From WTFY01 sp964614915 (GTDB lineage: Bacteria > Pseudomonadota > Gammaproteobacteria > UBA4575), in the NCBI GenBank assembly GCA_964614915.1, contig CAZTNC010000020.1:1-64000 (forward strand): 64,000 nucleotides of DNA, written 5' to 3'. This document shows, piece by piece, positions 25,476 to 34,045 of the stretch; positions within the stretch are counted from its first letter, which is position 1; every line of letters starts with the position of its first letter. The position numbers were made by a program, and so were the translations under genes. The notes under the pieces are model-generated. The model was not told where the DNA came from. It searched no databases and saw nothing but the letters and a program-made list of their open reading frames with translations.

Positions 25476-26882
25476 CTATCTCAAACCTTTGATATATTCA
25501 ATGGCCTGATCAATACGTTTCAGCGTCTTGTCAGCCCCAAGTAGTTCCAGCGTGATATCAATGGATGGGGATTGCACCTGTCCCGTTACTGCAAGACGCA
25601 AGGGAGGGGCGATCTGGCCAAACTTTAAATCCATTTCCTGGGCAACGGAGTTCAAAACTGCTTTGATACCCTCCGCAGTCCAAGTACTGGCCTGCTGCAA
25701 TCTGTTTCTCAAGACCTCCAGGATTTCCATTCCCTCGTCAGAGAAATGTTTTTTGGCTCCCTTTTCATCGTAGCTCCTGATGTCACCGTAAAAGTACTCA
25801 CTTGCCTCACATATCTCCTGCAAGGTTTTGCAGCGCTCCTTTTGCACATCAAACAGTGCCGGCAGTTCAGGCGGCGCATCAGGATACATGCCCCTGGAAC
25901 GAAAGCAGGCTTCAAGGTCATCTCGAAGTTCCTTGCCTGAGGCTCGCTTCAGGTACTGGTGGTTTACCCAGAGTAGCTTTTCTATGTCGAAGATTGCAGG
26001 TGATGGCTGCACAGAAGATAAATTGAAAAGCTCGATCATCTCGTTGGCTGCAAAGATCTCCTGATCCCCGTGAGACCATCCGAGCCGGACCAGGTAGTTT
26101 GCCAGCGCTGCAGGTAAAAACCCGTCTTCTCGATACTGCGCGACCGAGGTAGCTCCGTGCCTTTTTGACATCCGCTTGCCGTCTTTGCCGTGGATGAGCG
26201 GGATATGTGCATACTCAGGGGTCGGCTGATCCAGTGCCTTAAAAATATTGATTTGCCGGGGCGTGTTGTTCAGGTGGTCATTTCCCCGGATCACGTGGGT
26301 AATGGCCGAATCAATATCATCCACTACTACGCACAAGTGGTAGGTAGGTGTACCATCCGAGCGAGCCAGGATCAGGTCGTCAAGCTCACTGTTCTGGACC
26401 TCGACAGTGCCGCAGACCCGGTCTTCGACTTTCACGCTGCCCGCCAGAGGAGTCTTGAGGCGAACTACCGGATCAATGCCGGGCCTGCCCGTGTGTGTTC
26501 GCGTGCGGCAATGCCCGTCGTAGCGGGGTTTTTGTCCGAGCTTGATTTGCTCATGGCGCAGCAACTCCAGGCGCTCCCTGGAGCAATAACAGTGATAGGC
26601 CTTTTCCGTATCGAGCAACTGTTCGATGACTTCCCTGTACCGCTGCATGCGTGAAGATTGATGGACCGGCTTTGCATCGGATTCGATCCCAAGCCACGAC
26701 AACCCGGAGAAAATATCTTCGGTAAACTCACCCAGGGAGCGATGCTGGTCGGTATCTTCAATCCGCAGCAGGTACTCGCCGTTGTGTTTCCTAGCATAGA
26801 GCCAGTTGAACAGCGCGGTCCGGACACCACCGATATGCAGATGCCCGGTTGGGCTCGGAGCAAAACGGGTACGTACGGTCAT
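25476..26882 (-). CDS. gltX: Glutamyl-tRNA synthetase
   Basis: 468 residues, the usual length. The class I signatures are PTGHLHIGG near the N-terminus and KRMSKRHGA in the catalytic core. A zinc-binding insert with CYCSRE ... YDGHC matches the C-x-C-x-Y-x-C arrangement of the E. coli enzyme. It charges tRNA-Glu and starts tetrapyrrole synthesis indirectly, relevant for an organism with many c-type haems. It lies downstream of the pgpA gene on the same strand with an 85-bp gap. Confidence 0.98.
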   Translation of the reverse strand: MTVRTRFAPSPTGHLHIGGVRTALFNWLYARKHNGEYLLRIEDTDQHRSLGEFTEDIFSGLSWLGIESDAKPVHQSSRMQRYREVIEQLLDTEKAYHCYCSRERLELLRHEQIKLGQKPRYDGHCRTRTHTGRPGIDPVVRLKTPLAGSVKVEDRVCGTVEVQNSELDDLILARSDGTPTYHLCVVVDDIDSAITHVIRGNDHLNNTPRQINIFKALDQPTPEYAHIPLIHGKDGKRMSKRHGATSVAQYREDGFLPAALANYLVRLGWSHGDQEIFAANEMIELFNLSSVQPSPAIFDIEKLLWVNHQYLKRASGKELRDDLEACFRSRGMYPDAPPELPALFDVQKERCKTLQEICEASEYFYGDIRSYDEKGAKKHFSDEGMEILEVLRNRLQQASTWTAEGIKAVLNSVAQEMDLKFGQIAPPLRLAVTGQVQSPSIDITLELLGADKTLKRIDQAIEYIKGLR

Positions 26883-26967
26883 GCCGGAACTAAAAGGATG
26901 GTAAGAAGTCGTGGTTGATGGGTTCCATTGTACATGGATAAATGACCTGCAAAGAACGTGCGTGGAA

Positions 26968-27453
26968 TCAGGTCAGCTGTACTGCCCACACCATGGCATG
27001 CAGGCAAAGCAGTGCGTACAGGGCCGCCAGCAGGTCATCCAGCATGATTCCAAATCCGCCAGTCACCTTGCGGTCCGCGAGTGAAACCGGCCAAGGTTTC
27101 CATATATCAAACACCCTGAACAGGAAAAACCCCGCGAGCACCCAATACCATGTCAATGGCACAAACAGCATGGTGACCAGGTACCCCACGATTTCGTCGA
27201 TCACAATGCCCGGATGATCAGGAACCTTCAGTATTGCGGCGGTCTGCCCGCAGGCCCAACATCCGGCCAGAAACAGCCCCACAACGAATAAGACGTACAA
27301 GACAGGACCAAATGGAACCAGAGCCAGATACACTGCGATGCCAAGCAGTGTTCCTACCGTGCCAGGTGCTACCGGTGAAAGACCGGTCCCGAACCCGAAC
27401 GAAAACAGGTGTACGGGACTGCTCAGCGCCACATGTTTTACATCCCGGGACAT
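26968..27453 (-). CDS. pgpA: Phosphatidylglycerophosphatase A
   Basis: 161 residues, inner-membrane. FGFGTGLSPVAPGTVGTL and the metal-binding DHPGIVIDEIVGY are diagnostic of PgpA, which dephosphorylates phosphatidylglycerol phosphate. It follows thiL by 9 bp, the conserved proteobacterial order. It is the last gene in the rib/nus run. Confidence 0.95.
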   Translation of the reverse strand: MSRDVKHVALSSPVHLFSFGFGTGLSPVAPGTVGTLLGIAVYLALVPFGPVLYVLFVVGLFLAGCWACGQTAAILKVPDHPGIVIDEIVGYLVTMLFVPLTWYWVLAGFFLFRVFDIWKPWPVSLADRKVTGGFGIMLDDLLAALYALLCLHAMVWAVQLT

Positions 27454-27462
27454 GGCCTTCAG

Positions 27463-28446
27463 TCAGGCAAAATGATCAAAGCCAGGCCTGTCAGGCGAGG
27501 AGTACCTGTGACCTGCTTTAAACAATTCCAGGGCATCCCCCTGTGTGATTTGCCCGATTCGGGTAATGGGACATCCGGTTCTCTCGTACACAGTATTGAT
27601 TTCTCCACTGTGTTCCGGACTTGCCGTGAAGACCAGTTCATAGTCCTCACCTCCCGCAAGGACCCGGTCCCAGTCCCTACTGTCATGCCACTGTCTTTGC
27701 ACGGCATCGGAAAGCGGGATCTGCTCCAGGTCAATACGTGCCCCAACTCCACTGTCTTGCAAGATCCGCTGCACATCAAGCACCAGTCCGTCGGACAGAT
27801 CAATGGCCGCACTGGCAAAGGCTACGATTTCCTGACCCACCTCGACCCTCGGCTGCGGCCGGTTCAGGCGTTGCGCAAGGTAATCAAGATCCGGCTTCGA
27901 TAAAGCATAATTTTCAGCGCTCTGGGACAGTTCCAGATATAGGGCAGCATCCCCCAGGGTACCGGACACGTAGATTGAATCCCCTGCCCTGGCATGGGCG
28001 CGGGTCATTGCACGAGCGGATTTCAGATACCCCGTCGCCTGGATCGATATTGACCGTGCTCCACGGACGAGATCCCCTCCAATGATCTTCGTACCGTGGC
28101 AGTCTGCCAGCGAAAAAAGCCCTCGCGAAAATCCCTCAAGCCATGCATGTTCAATATCCGGCAAGGAAAGGCTCAGGGTTGCCCAAAGCGGGGTTGCCCC
28201 CATGGCAGCTAGATCGCTTAGGTTGACGGCAAGTGCTTTATGCCCCAGATCCTCGGACGAGCACCCCGGTTGGAAATGGACCCCTTCATTGAGGGTATCC
28301 ACGGTCATCACCAGCTTTGAACCATCAGGCGGGTTGACCACTGCCGCGTCATCACCGATACCGATTTCGACATTCTCGCCTGCCAAATGCCGAGAGAAGT
28401 ACCGGGCAATGATTTCCTGCTCTAGCAAGGTATGTACTCGCTGCAC
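27463..28446 (-). CDS. thiL: Thiamine-monophosphate kinase
   Basis: 327 residues. GIGDDAAVV, VTVDTLNEGVHF, LAAMGATP, IIGGDLVRG and the C-terminal LAGGEDYELVF are all ThiL motifs for Mg-ATP binding. It makes thiamine diphosphate from thiamine phosphate. The start is at an ATG 19 bp downstream of the nusB stop; residue 12 onwards (IIARYF) aligns with typical N-termini, so a slightly later start is possible. Confidence 0.96.
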   Translation of the reverse strand: MQRVHTLLEQEIIARYFSRHLAGENVEIGIGDDAAVVNPPDGSKLVMTVDTLNEGVHFQPGCSSEDLGHKALAVNLSDLAAMGATPLWATLSLSLPDIEHAWLEGFSRGLFSLADCHGTKIIGGDLVRGARSISIQATGYLKSARAMTRAHARAGDSIYVSGTLGDAALYLELSQSAENYALSKPDLDYLAQRLNRPQPRVEVGQEIVAFASAAIDLSDGLVLDVQRILQDSGVGARIDLEQIPLSDAVQRQWHDSRDWDRVLAGGEDYELVFTASPEHSGEINTVYERTGCPITRIGQITQGDALELFKAGHRYSSPDRPGFDHFA

Positions 28447-28465
28447 GCGATCACAGCCATAACAC

Positions 28466-28885
28466 TCAGCCCACGGGCTTCCTTGGCACTTGGTCCAGAA
28501 CCCCGTTGATCAGTTTGTAACCCCCGTCTGAACCAAATTTCTTGCACAGGATGACGGCTTCGGAAATCACGACCTCTTTTGGAATCTCATGCCTGTACTG
28601 CATCTCGTAGGCTGCATACAACAAAATGGCCTTCTCGATAGGTCCCACACGTGCCACGGAACCCTCGACATAAGCTGTAATAATATCAGTGAGTTCCTCT
28701 GCATGTTTTATAGACTCTCTTAGGAGCTCTTCAAAGTAATCATGGTCCACTTTGGACCAGTTCTCATCCTTTGAAAATTGCTCTACCAGTTCATCGGCAC
28801 TGTGTCCTGCGAGCTGCCACTGGTACAGCGATTGCAATGCAAGTCGCCTGGACCAATGGCGCTTGTGAAGCTGTCCTTCAGCCAC
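28466..28885 (-). CDS. nusB: Transcription antitermination factor NusB
   Basis: 139 residues. RRLALQSLYQWQL at the N-terminus and RYRHEIPKEVVISEAV near the C-terminus (residues about 93-110) are the conserved helices that bind boxA RNA with NusE. It overlaps the end of ribH by 8 bp, the normal ribH-nusB coupling. Confidence 0.97.
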   Translation of the reverse strand: MAEGQLHKRHWSRRLALQSLYQWQLAGHSADELVEQFSKDENWSKVDHDYFEELLRESIKHAEELTDIITAYVEGSVARVGPIEKAILLYAAYEMQYRHEIPKEVVISEAVILCKKFGSDGGYKLINGVLDQVPRKPVG

Positions 28886-29357
28886 CGGGTGGAATGGACT
28901 TCAGGACATGGGCCATCTCCAGGACACACAGTGCCGCATCGCGGCCCTTGTTGCCATCGCCTGTGCTGCGCTCCACGGCCTGCTCCAGCGTATCAGTGGT
29001 CAACAATCCAAACGCAATGGGAAGGCCGGATTGCAGACTGGCCTCCTGTATGCCGAAGGTACAGCCTTGGCAGACATACTCGAAGTGCGGAGTATCTCCC
29101 CGGATGACACAGCCGAGGGCAATGATGCCATCGTACTTGCCAGTCCCGGCCATCGTCTTGCAGGCCAGCGGCAATTCATAGGCACCGGGCACGTGGATGC
29201 ATGTGATATCGGCCTCTGCCACACGATGTTCCAGCAGGGTCGCCTGCGCGGACGCCCTCATGGCCTCAACGATTTCTCCGTTGAAACGCGCAGACACGAT
29301 ACCAATACGCAGGCCCTGCCCCGAATATTCCGCACCTGGTGTGTAACTTCCCTGCAT
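28878..29357 (-). CDS. ribH: 6,7-dimethyl-8-ribityllumazine synthase
   Basis: 159 residues. GIVSARFN binds the ribityl substrate, VPGAYELPL and IALGCVIRGDT form the active site. It condenses the ribitylamino-uracil with the 4-carbon unit. The gap to ribE upstream is only 5 bp, so the ribBA gene usually found between them is absent here. Confidence 0.97.
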   Translation of the reverse strand: MQGSYTPGAEYSGQGLRIGIVSARFNGEIVEAMRASAQATLLEHRVAEADITCIHVPGAYELPLACKTMAGTGKYDGIIALGCVIRGDTPHFEYVCQGCTFGIQEASLQSGLPIAFGLLTTDTLEQAVERSTGDGNKGRDAALCVLEMAHVLKSIPPGG

Positions 29358-29362
29358 GTCGC

Positions 29363-29959
29363 CTATCCCCTGTCCTGCATCAGTCGTTCCAGGTAACGGG
29401 CCACAAGGTCTATCTCTGTATTCATCTCAGTTCCCGGCTGCAGATGCCCCAGGGTAGTGCTTTCCAGTGTATGCGGTATCACCGTAACACAATACTGGTG
29501 TTTTTCGACCCGGTTGACCGTAAGGCTGACCCCTTCCACGCAGACTGAACCTTTGGGGACAATGTACCTGGACAGGCCATCCGGAATGGAAATCCACAGC
29601 ACCGATTCACTTTCACGGTCTTCACGCGCCATGAGCTTGCCGATCCCGTCCACGTGGCCACTGACGATGTGGCCTCCCAGGCGTGTGGAAGGTGTTACCG
29701 AGCGCTCCAGATTGGCATGGCCTTCTCGGGTAGACATCCCGAAGGTCGTGCACTCCCGGGTTTCTGTAGATACATCTACCCGGAAAGACTCACCCTGAAC
29801 ATCGTATGCAGTCAGGCAGACGCCGTTGACACAAATGCTGTCACCGGTCTTTATCCCTTCAACAAACGATGCTGTGGCCAAGATCTGGTACCGGTGGGCG
29901 CCTTGGTCCTCTTCTAGCCTGCGTACGGTCCCGACCTCTTCTACAATTCCGGTAAACAT
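29363..29959 (-). CDS. ribE: Riboflavin synthase, alpha subunit
   Basis: 198 residues made of two tandem lumazine-binding beta-barrels, each with the usual pattern: MFTGIVEEVG at the start, SICVNGVCLT and GHIVSGHVDG in the first, SVCVEGVSLTVN in the second. It dismutates two lumazines to riboflavin. It lies in the ribD-ribE-ribH order. Confidence 0.97.
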   Translation of the reverse strand: MFTGIVEEVGTVRRLEEDQGAHRYQILATASFVEGIKTGDSICVNGVCLTAYDVQGESFRVDVSTETRECTTFGMSTREGHANLERSVTPSTRLGGHIVSGHVDGIGKLMAREDRESESVLWISIPDGLSRYIVPKGSVCVEGVSLTVNRVEKHQYCVTVIPHTLESTTLGHLQPGTEMNTEIDLVARYLERLMQDRG

Positions 29960-29991
29960 CAGACACTCAACCTTTCCATCCCTTAAATATT

Positions 29992-31104
29992 CTAGGCAGG
30001 TACGGGGCGTGCACGAAGCCTGATGTCATCACCAATGACCGCAACATCCTCGATCGACACCCCCAATCGCTCCTGCATGCTTGAAATCAACGGCAGTTCC
30101 GCCAGGCCGCGACCGGACTCCCCAATCAGGTGCGGTGCGATATAAATGACCATCTCGTCTACCAGGTCCTGCTTCAACAGGCTGCCCACCACAGTGGCCC
30201 CAGCTTCGACGAGAACTTCATTGATCTCTCGAGCCCCTAAGTCCTGCACCACCTCCACCAGGTCCAGTGGTCGCTGCTTCAGGGTCACAATTTCTACATG
30301 CTCCCCTTGCAGCGCGGCAACTCTTTGTGCGTCCTGTGAGCAAGTATAAAGGATGGTCCTGCCTGGGGCATGCAATACCCTGGCGGTCTCGGGGATACGA
30401 AGGCTGGTATCCAGCACGACCCGCAGCGGTTGTTCAGGTGCTTGCGACAGCCCGAGTGCCTCACCGGAAAGCCGCACTGTCAGCTGCGGATCGTCCGCCA
30501 GCACCGTACCGATCCCTGACAGGATTGCGCAGCTTCTGGCACGCAACCGCTGTACGTCTCGGCGCGCCGGCCCACCTGTGATCCATCTACTTTCCCCGCG
30601 GGCCAATGCGGTTTTGCCGTCCAGGCTGATTGCGGACTTTACCGTGACATACGGCCTGCCCGTTCGCATCCTCTTGAAAAATCCCTTGTTGAGCTCAAGC
30701 GCCTCTTCTTGCAGAACATCACACCGGGTCTCAATGCCATGCTCGCGCAGTCTGGCCAGTCCCCTGCCATCGACAAGGGGATTCGGGTCCTGGATAGCTG
30801 CCACCACCCGCCCGATATTTGCCTCCACCAGCGCTTCAGTACAGGGCAAAGTCTTGCCCTCGTGTGCACACGGCTCCAGAGTCACGTACACCGTGGCACA
30901 ATCAACACTTTCAGTGGCATTGGCCAGCGCGTCGATTTCCGCATGGGGCCCGCCGGCCCGGGCATGGTAGCCGCGCGCGATAATGTTGCTGTCCCGGACG
31001 ATGACACAGCCTACCCGTGGATTTTTGCGTACGGTAAATAATCCTTTCTCGGCCAGACGAAATGCCTCAGCCATACAGGCGTGGTCGTTCACTACGGATG
31101 GCAT
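29992..31104 (-). CDS. ribD: Bifunctional pyrimidine deaminase/reductase RibD
   Basis: 370 residues. The N-terminal deaminase has zinc ligands in GGPHAEIDAL and the PCAHEGKTLPC pair; the reductase follows, with SLDGKTA and the INEVLVEAGATVVGSLL segment. It performs the second and third steps of riboflavin synthesis. It is separated from nrdR by 21 bp and from ribE by 32 bp. Confidence 0.97.
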   Translation of the reverse strand: MPSVVNDHACMAEAFRLAEKGLFTVRKNPRVGCVIVRDSNIIARGYHARAGGPHAEIDALANATESVDCATVYVTLEPCAHEGKTLPCTEALVEANIGRVVAAIQDPNPLVDGRGLARLREHGIETRCDVLQEEALELNKGFFKRMRTGRPYVTVKSAISLDGKTALARGESRWITGGPARRDVQRLRARSCAILSGIGTVLADDPQLTVRLSGEALGLSQAPEQPLRVVLDTSLRIPETARVLHAPGRTILYTCSQDAQRVAALQGEHVEIVTLKQRPLDLVEVVQDLGAREINEVLVEAGATVVGSLLKQDLVDEMVIYIAPHLIGESGRGLAELPLISSMQERLGVSIEDVAVIGDDIRLRARPVPA

Positions 31105-31125
31105 GCGGCTTTGGCCAGAGATGTG

Positions 31126-31632
31126 TCAGTCAAGCTCGTCGGCGATCAGCGAGAGCTGCCCCTTGCGCATCTCCGGGGCCAGATCTTGCTCCACGCGCTC
31201 AATCAGTTCCTTGAAGGCAAGCACATCCTCAAAGCTTCGGTACACCGAGGCAAACCGGACATAGGCTACCTGGTCCACCAGGCGAAGCTCGTGCATGGCC
31301 CATTCGCCGATGTCGCTGGAGCGCACTTCCCGTTTGCCGCTGCCAAGCGTCTTGCGGGAGATGCGGCTGATGATCGAATCGATCGTCTCGGTGGAAACTG
31401 CACGTTTCTCGCAGGCGAGCGTAAGCCCCTTGCGAAGCTTCTCTTCGTCGAAAGGCTCGCGCCGGCCATCACGCTTGACTACTCTGGGAAGAGTGCGTTC
31501 AGCGGCCTCGTACGTGGTGAAACGCTCACTGCACCGCAGGCACTCCCGCCTGCGCCGCACCTGGTCTCCGTCTCTCGCCAGGCGCGAGTCGATCACCCTT
31601 GTGTCCTCGAAACGGCAAAAGGGACAATGCAT
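31126..31632 (-). CDS. nrdR: Transcriptional repressor NrdR
   Basis: 168 residues, a little longer than the typical 150. The N-terminal zinc ribbon MHCPFCRFEDTRVIDSR ... CLRC and the following ATP-cone (RVVKRDGRREPFDEEKL) are complete. NrdR represses ribonucleotide reductase genes when dATP is high. The nrdR-ribD order is conserved in proteobacteria. Confidence 0.97.
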   Translation of the reverse strand: MHCPFCRFEDTRVIDSRLARDGDQVRRRRECLRCSERFTTYEAAERTLPRVVKRDGRREPFDEEKLRKGLTLACEKRAVSTETIDSIISRISRKTLGSGKREVRSSDIGEWAMHELRLVDQVAYVRFASVYRSFEDVLAFKELIERVEQDLAPEMRKGQLSLIADELD

Positions 31633-31670
31633 TTTATTTCCGGGAGATAATCAGCCGGTGAGCAGTACGG

Positions 31671-32951
31671 CTACGCTACGGCCTGTTGCTCCGCGCTGGC
31701 CTGATAGACCGGAAAACGTTTGCACAGGGCCAACACCTGGCCCTTGACCCGTTCCACGGTCTGTTCGTTTTCGATGTCATCCAGGATGTCACACATCCAG
31801 TTGACCAGTTCCTTGCATTCCTGCTCCCGGAAGCCGCGCGTTGTGGCAGCCGGACTGCCGATACGCAAGCCGCTGGTGACAAACGGTGATTGCGGGTCAT
31901 TGGGCACCGTGTTCTTGTTGACCGTGATATTGGCTCTGCCTAGGGCTGCATCAGCGGCCTTGCCCGTGATCCCCTTGTCGATCAGATCGACCAGGAACAG
32001 ATGATCATCAGTACCCCCGGAAACAATCTTGTAGCCGCGCTCCATGAACTGGGCGGCCATCACCCGGGCATTGTTCAGGACCTGCTGCTGGTAGGTCTTG
32101 AACTCCGGCTGCAGGGCCTCGAGGAAGGCCACGGCCTTGGCGGCGATGACGTGCATCAGGGGACCGCCCTGCGTGCCTGGAAACACCATGGAATTCAGCT
32201 TCTTGGTAATTTCCTCGTTCTCGCGTGCCAGGATGATTCCACCGCGCGGGCCGCGCAGGGTCTTGTGCGTGGTCGAGGTGACGACATCCGCAAGCGGCAC
32301 CGGGTTGGGATACAGGTCCGCGGCTATCAGTCCCGCCACGTGGGCCATGTCCACCACCATCAATGCGCCGACTTCATCACAAATGTCCCGGAAACGCTGC
32401 CAGTCCCAAACCCTGGAATAGGCCGAGAAGCCGGCAATGATCATTTTGGGCTTGTGCTCCTTGGCGAGGCGCTGGACCTCGTCATAATCCACTTCGCCGG
32501 TGTCGGGATTGAGTCCGTACTGGACCGCATTGAATACCTTGCCGGAGAAATTGACCGGACAGCCGTGCGTCAAGTGGCCACCGTGCGAAAGTGCCAGGCC
32601 CATGATGGTATCGTGCGGCTTGAGCAGGGCCAGATAGACGGCCGCATTGGCCTGCGAGCCCGAATGCGGCTGTACGTTCGCATAATCTGCCCCAAACAGT
32701 TCCTTGATACGGTCGATGGCGAGCTGCTCGGCAATATCCACGTACTCACAGCCCCCGTAGTAACGCTTCGCAGGATACCCTTCTGCGTACTTATTGGTCA
32801 GCACGCTGCCCTGCGCTTCCATCACGCGCGGACTCGTATAGTTCTCCGAGGCAATCAGTTCCACATGTTCTTCCTGTCGGCGAATTTCCGACTGAATCGC
32901 TTCGGTAAGCTCCTTGTCGAAACTCGCGACTGTCATGTCTGCTGTATACAT
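31671..32951 (-). CDS. glyA: Serine hydroxymethyltransferase
   Basis: 426 residues. The PLP lysine lies in TSTTHKTLRGPRGG, and LIASENYTSP, PHSGSQANAA and HVAGLIAA are typical. I use the ATG at 32951 because AGGAG stands 8 nt before it; an ATG five codons later is the alternative. It interconverts serine and glycine to feed one-carbon folates. It is first of the run with nrdR. Confidence 0.97.
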   Translation of the reverse strand: MYTADMTVASFDKELTEAIQSEIRRQEEHVELIASENYTSPRVMEAQGSVLTNKYAEGYPAKRYYGGCEYVDIAEQLAIDRIKELFGADYANVQPHSGSQANAAVYLALLKPHDTIMGLALSHGGHLTHGCPVNFSGKVFNAVQYGLNPDTGEVDYDEVQRLAKEHKPKMIIAGFSAYSRVWDWQRFRDICDEVGALMVVDMAHVAGLIAADLYPNPVPLADVVTSTTHKTLRGPRGGIILARENEEITKKLNSMVFPGTQGGPLMHVIAAKAVAFLEALQPEFKTYQQQVLNNARVMAAQFMERGYKIVSGGTDDHLFLVDLIDKGITGKAADAALGRANITVNKNTVPNDPQSPFVTSGLRIGSPAATTRGFREQECKELVNWMCDILDDIENEQTVERVKGQVLALCKRFPVYQASAEQQAVA

Positions 32952-33059
32952 TCTTGGTTCTCCTGCTCAGGTAAATTCTTCAAATGAGCACATTTTCATG
33001 GATATTTCAGGAAGTATAGCTTAAAAAATGACCCCAAACCGCAGGATAGGGCCGGTTTT

Positions 33060-34004
33060 TCAAGCGTTTAGCATGGCTTCGGTCACTGCGGTCCAGCCTT
33101 TCGAGATATTTTCCAGGTTGTACCCGCCCCCGCCAAGTGCCACCAGCCGACCCGAACAATGCTGCTCTGCATAGCCGATCAACTCCTCTGTGACGAACCT
33201 GTGCGCGGCCTCACTGAGATGGAGGTCCGTGATCGGATCTCCAAGCAGGCTGTCCACACCGCACTGCAACAGAACGAACTGTGGGCGGAACCCGTCGATA
33301 AATTCCCGGGCACGACTCCACTGCTCAAAAAATGCCTCATCCCGGCTTTGAGGCAGCAGCTCAATGTTCAGTTTCTTGCCTCGTGCATGACCGGTCCCGA
33401 TCTCCCCCACTTTTCCGGTACCAGGGTACAAAGTTGCGCTATGCTGATGAAAATCAAGGAAAATAACCCGCTCATCCTCGGCATATGAATAAAACACTCC
33501 GTCTCCGTGGTGGGCGTCGATATCCACGTACAGGACAGACTCTAATGCATGGGTACAAAACAGGTGCTCGATGGCCACCCCGATATCGTTGAAGACACAA
33601 AATCCACTCGCGCCATTGCGCCGTGCATGGTGCAACCCCCCAATTGGAGTAAACGCATGCCTGCAATCTCCGCCCATGATGGCATCGACTGCAGCCACGG
33701 CCGTACCGGCGACGGTCGCCGCGGCTTCATACACACCGGGAAAGGCTGGCGTATCGCCTGCATCCAAGTATCCATGGCCTGACTTGGACTGGTTCCGGAC
33801 CCGCTCGATGTGCTCCCGACGGTGGAAAAGGCTCAGTTCGTCAACCGTGGCCTGACGCGGTTCATGGATGCAACAGGCACCCAGCAAGCCCCGATCCTGC
33901 AAGGCCGCCTGGTAGGTGCCATGCCGTTTGATACTGAAGGGGTGCCCGCCCGGAAACCCGTAGGCGGCCAGCGCTTCCCCTAGAAAAACACAGGTTTTTG
34001 CCAT
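33060..34004 (-). CDS. Histone-deacetylase-family (class II HDAC/AcuC-like) amidohydrolase
   Basis: 314 residues. The family metal-site motifs are GGLHHARRN, YVDIDAHHGDGVFY and LALGGGGYNLE; the ligand Asp and His residues are in place, so the zinc centre looks intact. Bacterial members deacetylate acetylated polyamines or proteins. The acetylpolyamine option is tempting given the polyamine transporter in this window, but it is not linked in position. It is downstream of purL on the same strand, with a 41-bp gap. Confidence 0.92.
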   Translation of the reverse strand: MAKTCVFLGEALAAYGFPGGHPFSIKRHGTYQAALQDRGLLGACCIHEPRQATVDELSLFHRREHIERVRNQSKSGHGYLDAGDTPAFPGVYEAAATVAGTAVAAVDAIMGGDCRHAFTPIGGLHHARRNGASGFCVFNDIGVAIEHLFCTHALESVLYVDIDAHHGDGVFYSYAEDERVIFLDFHQHSATLYPGTGKVGEIGTGHARGKKLNIELLPQSRDEAFFEQWSRAREFIDGFRPQFVLLQCGVDSLLGDPITDLHLSEAAHRFVTEELIGYAEQHCSGRLVALGGGGYNLENISKGWTAVTEAMLNA

Positions 34005-34045
34005 CGTCCTAGGAGCCTCTGAAGCCGGTCATCTCTGCAGAGGCC

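Noticed and set aside
28440..33060. FMN, TPP or glycine riboswitch upstream of the rib, thiL or glyA genes
   Set aside because: Gaps between these genes are too short and none shows the conserved cores.
33023..33060. Intrinsic terminator after the HDAC-like gene
   Set aside because: AAACCG/CGGTTT can pair, but the run of A (T on the transcript) is separated from the stem by 7 nt and the loop is large.
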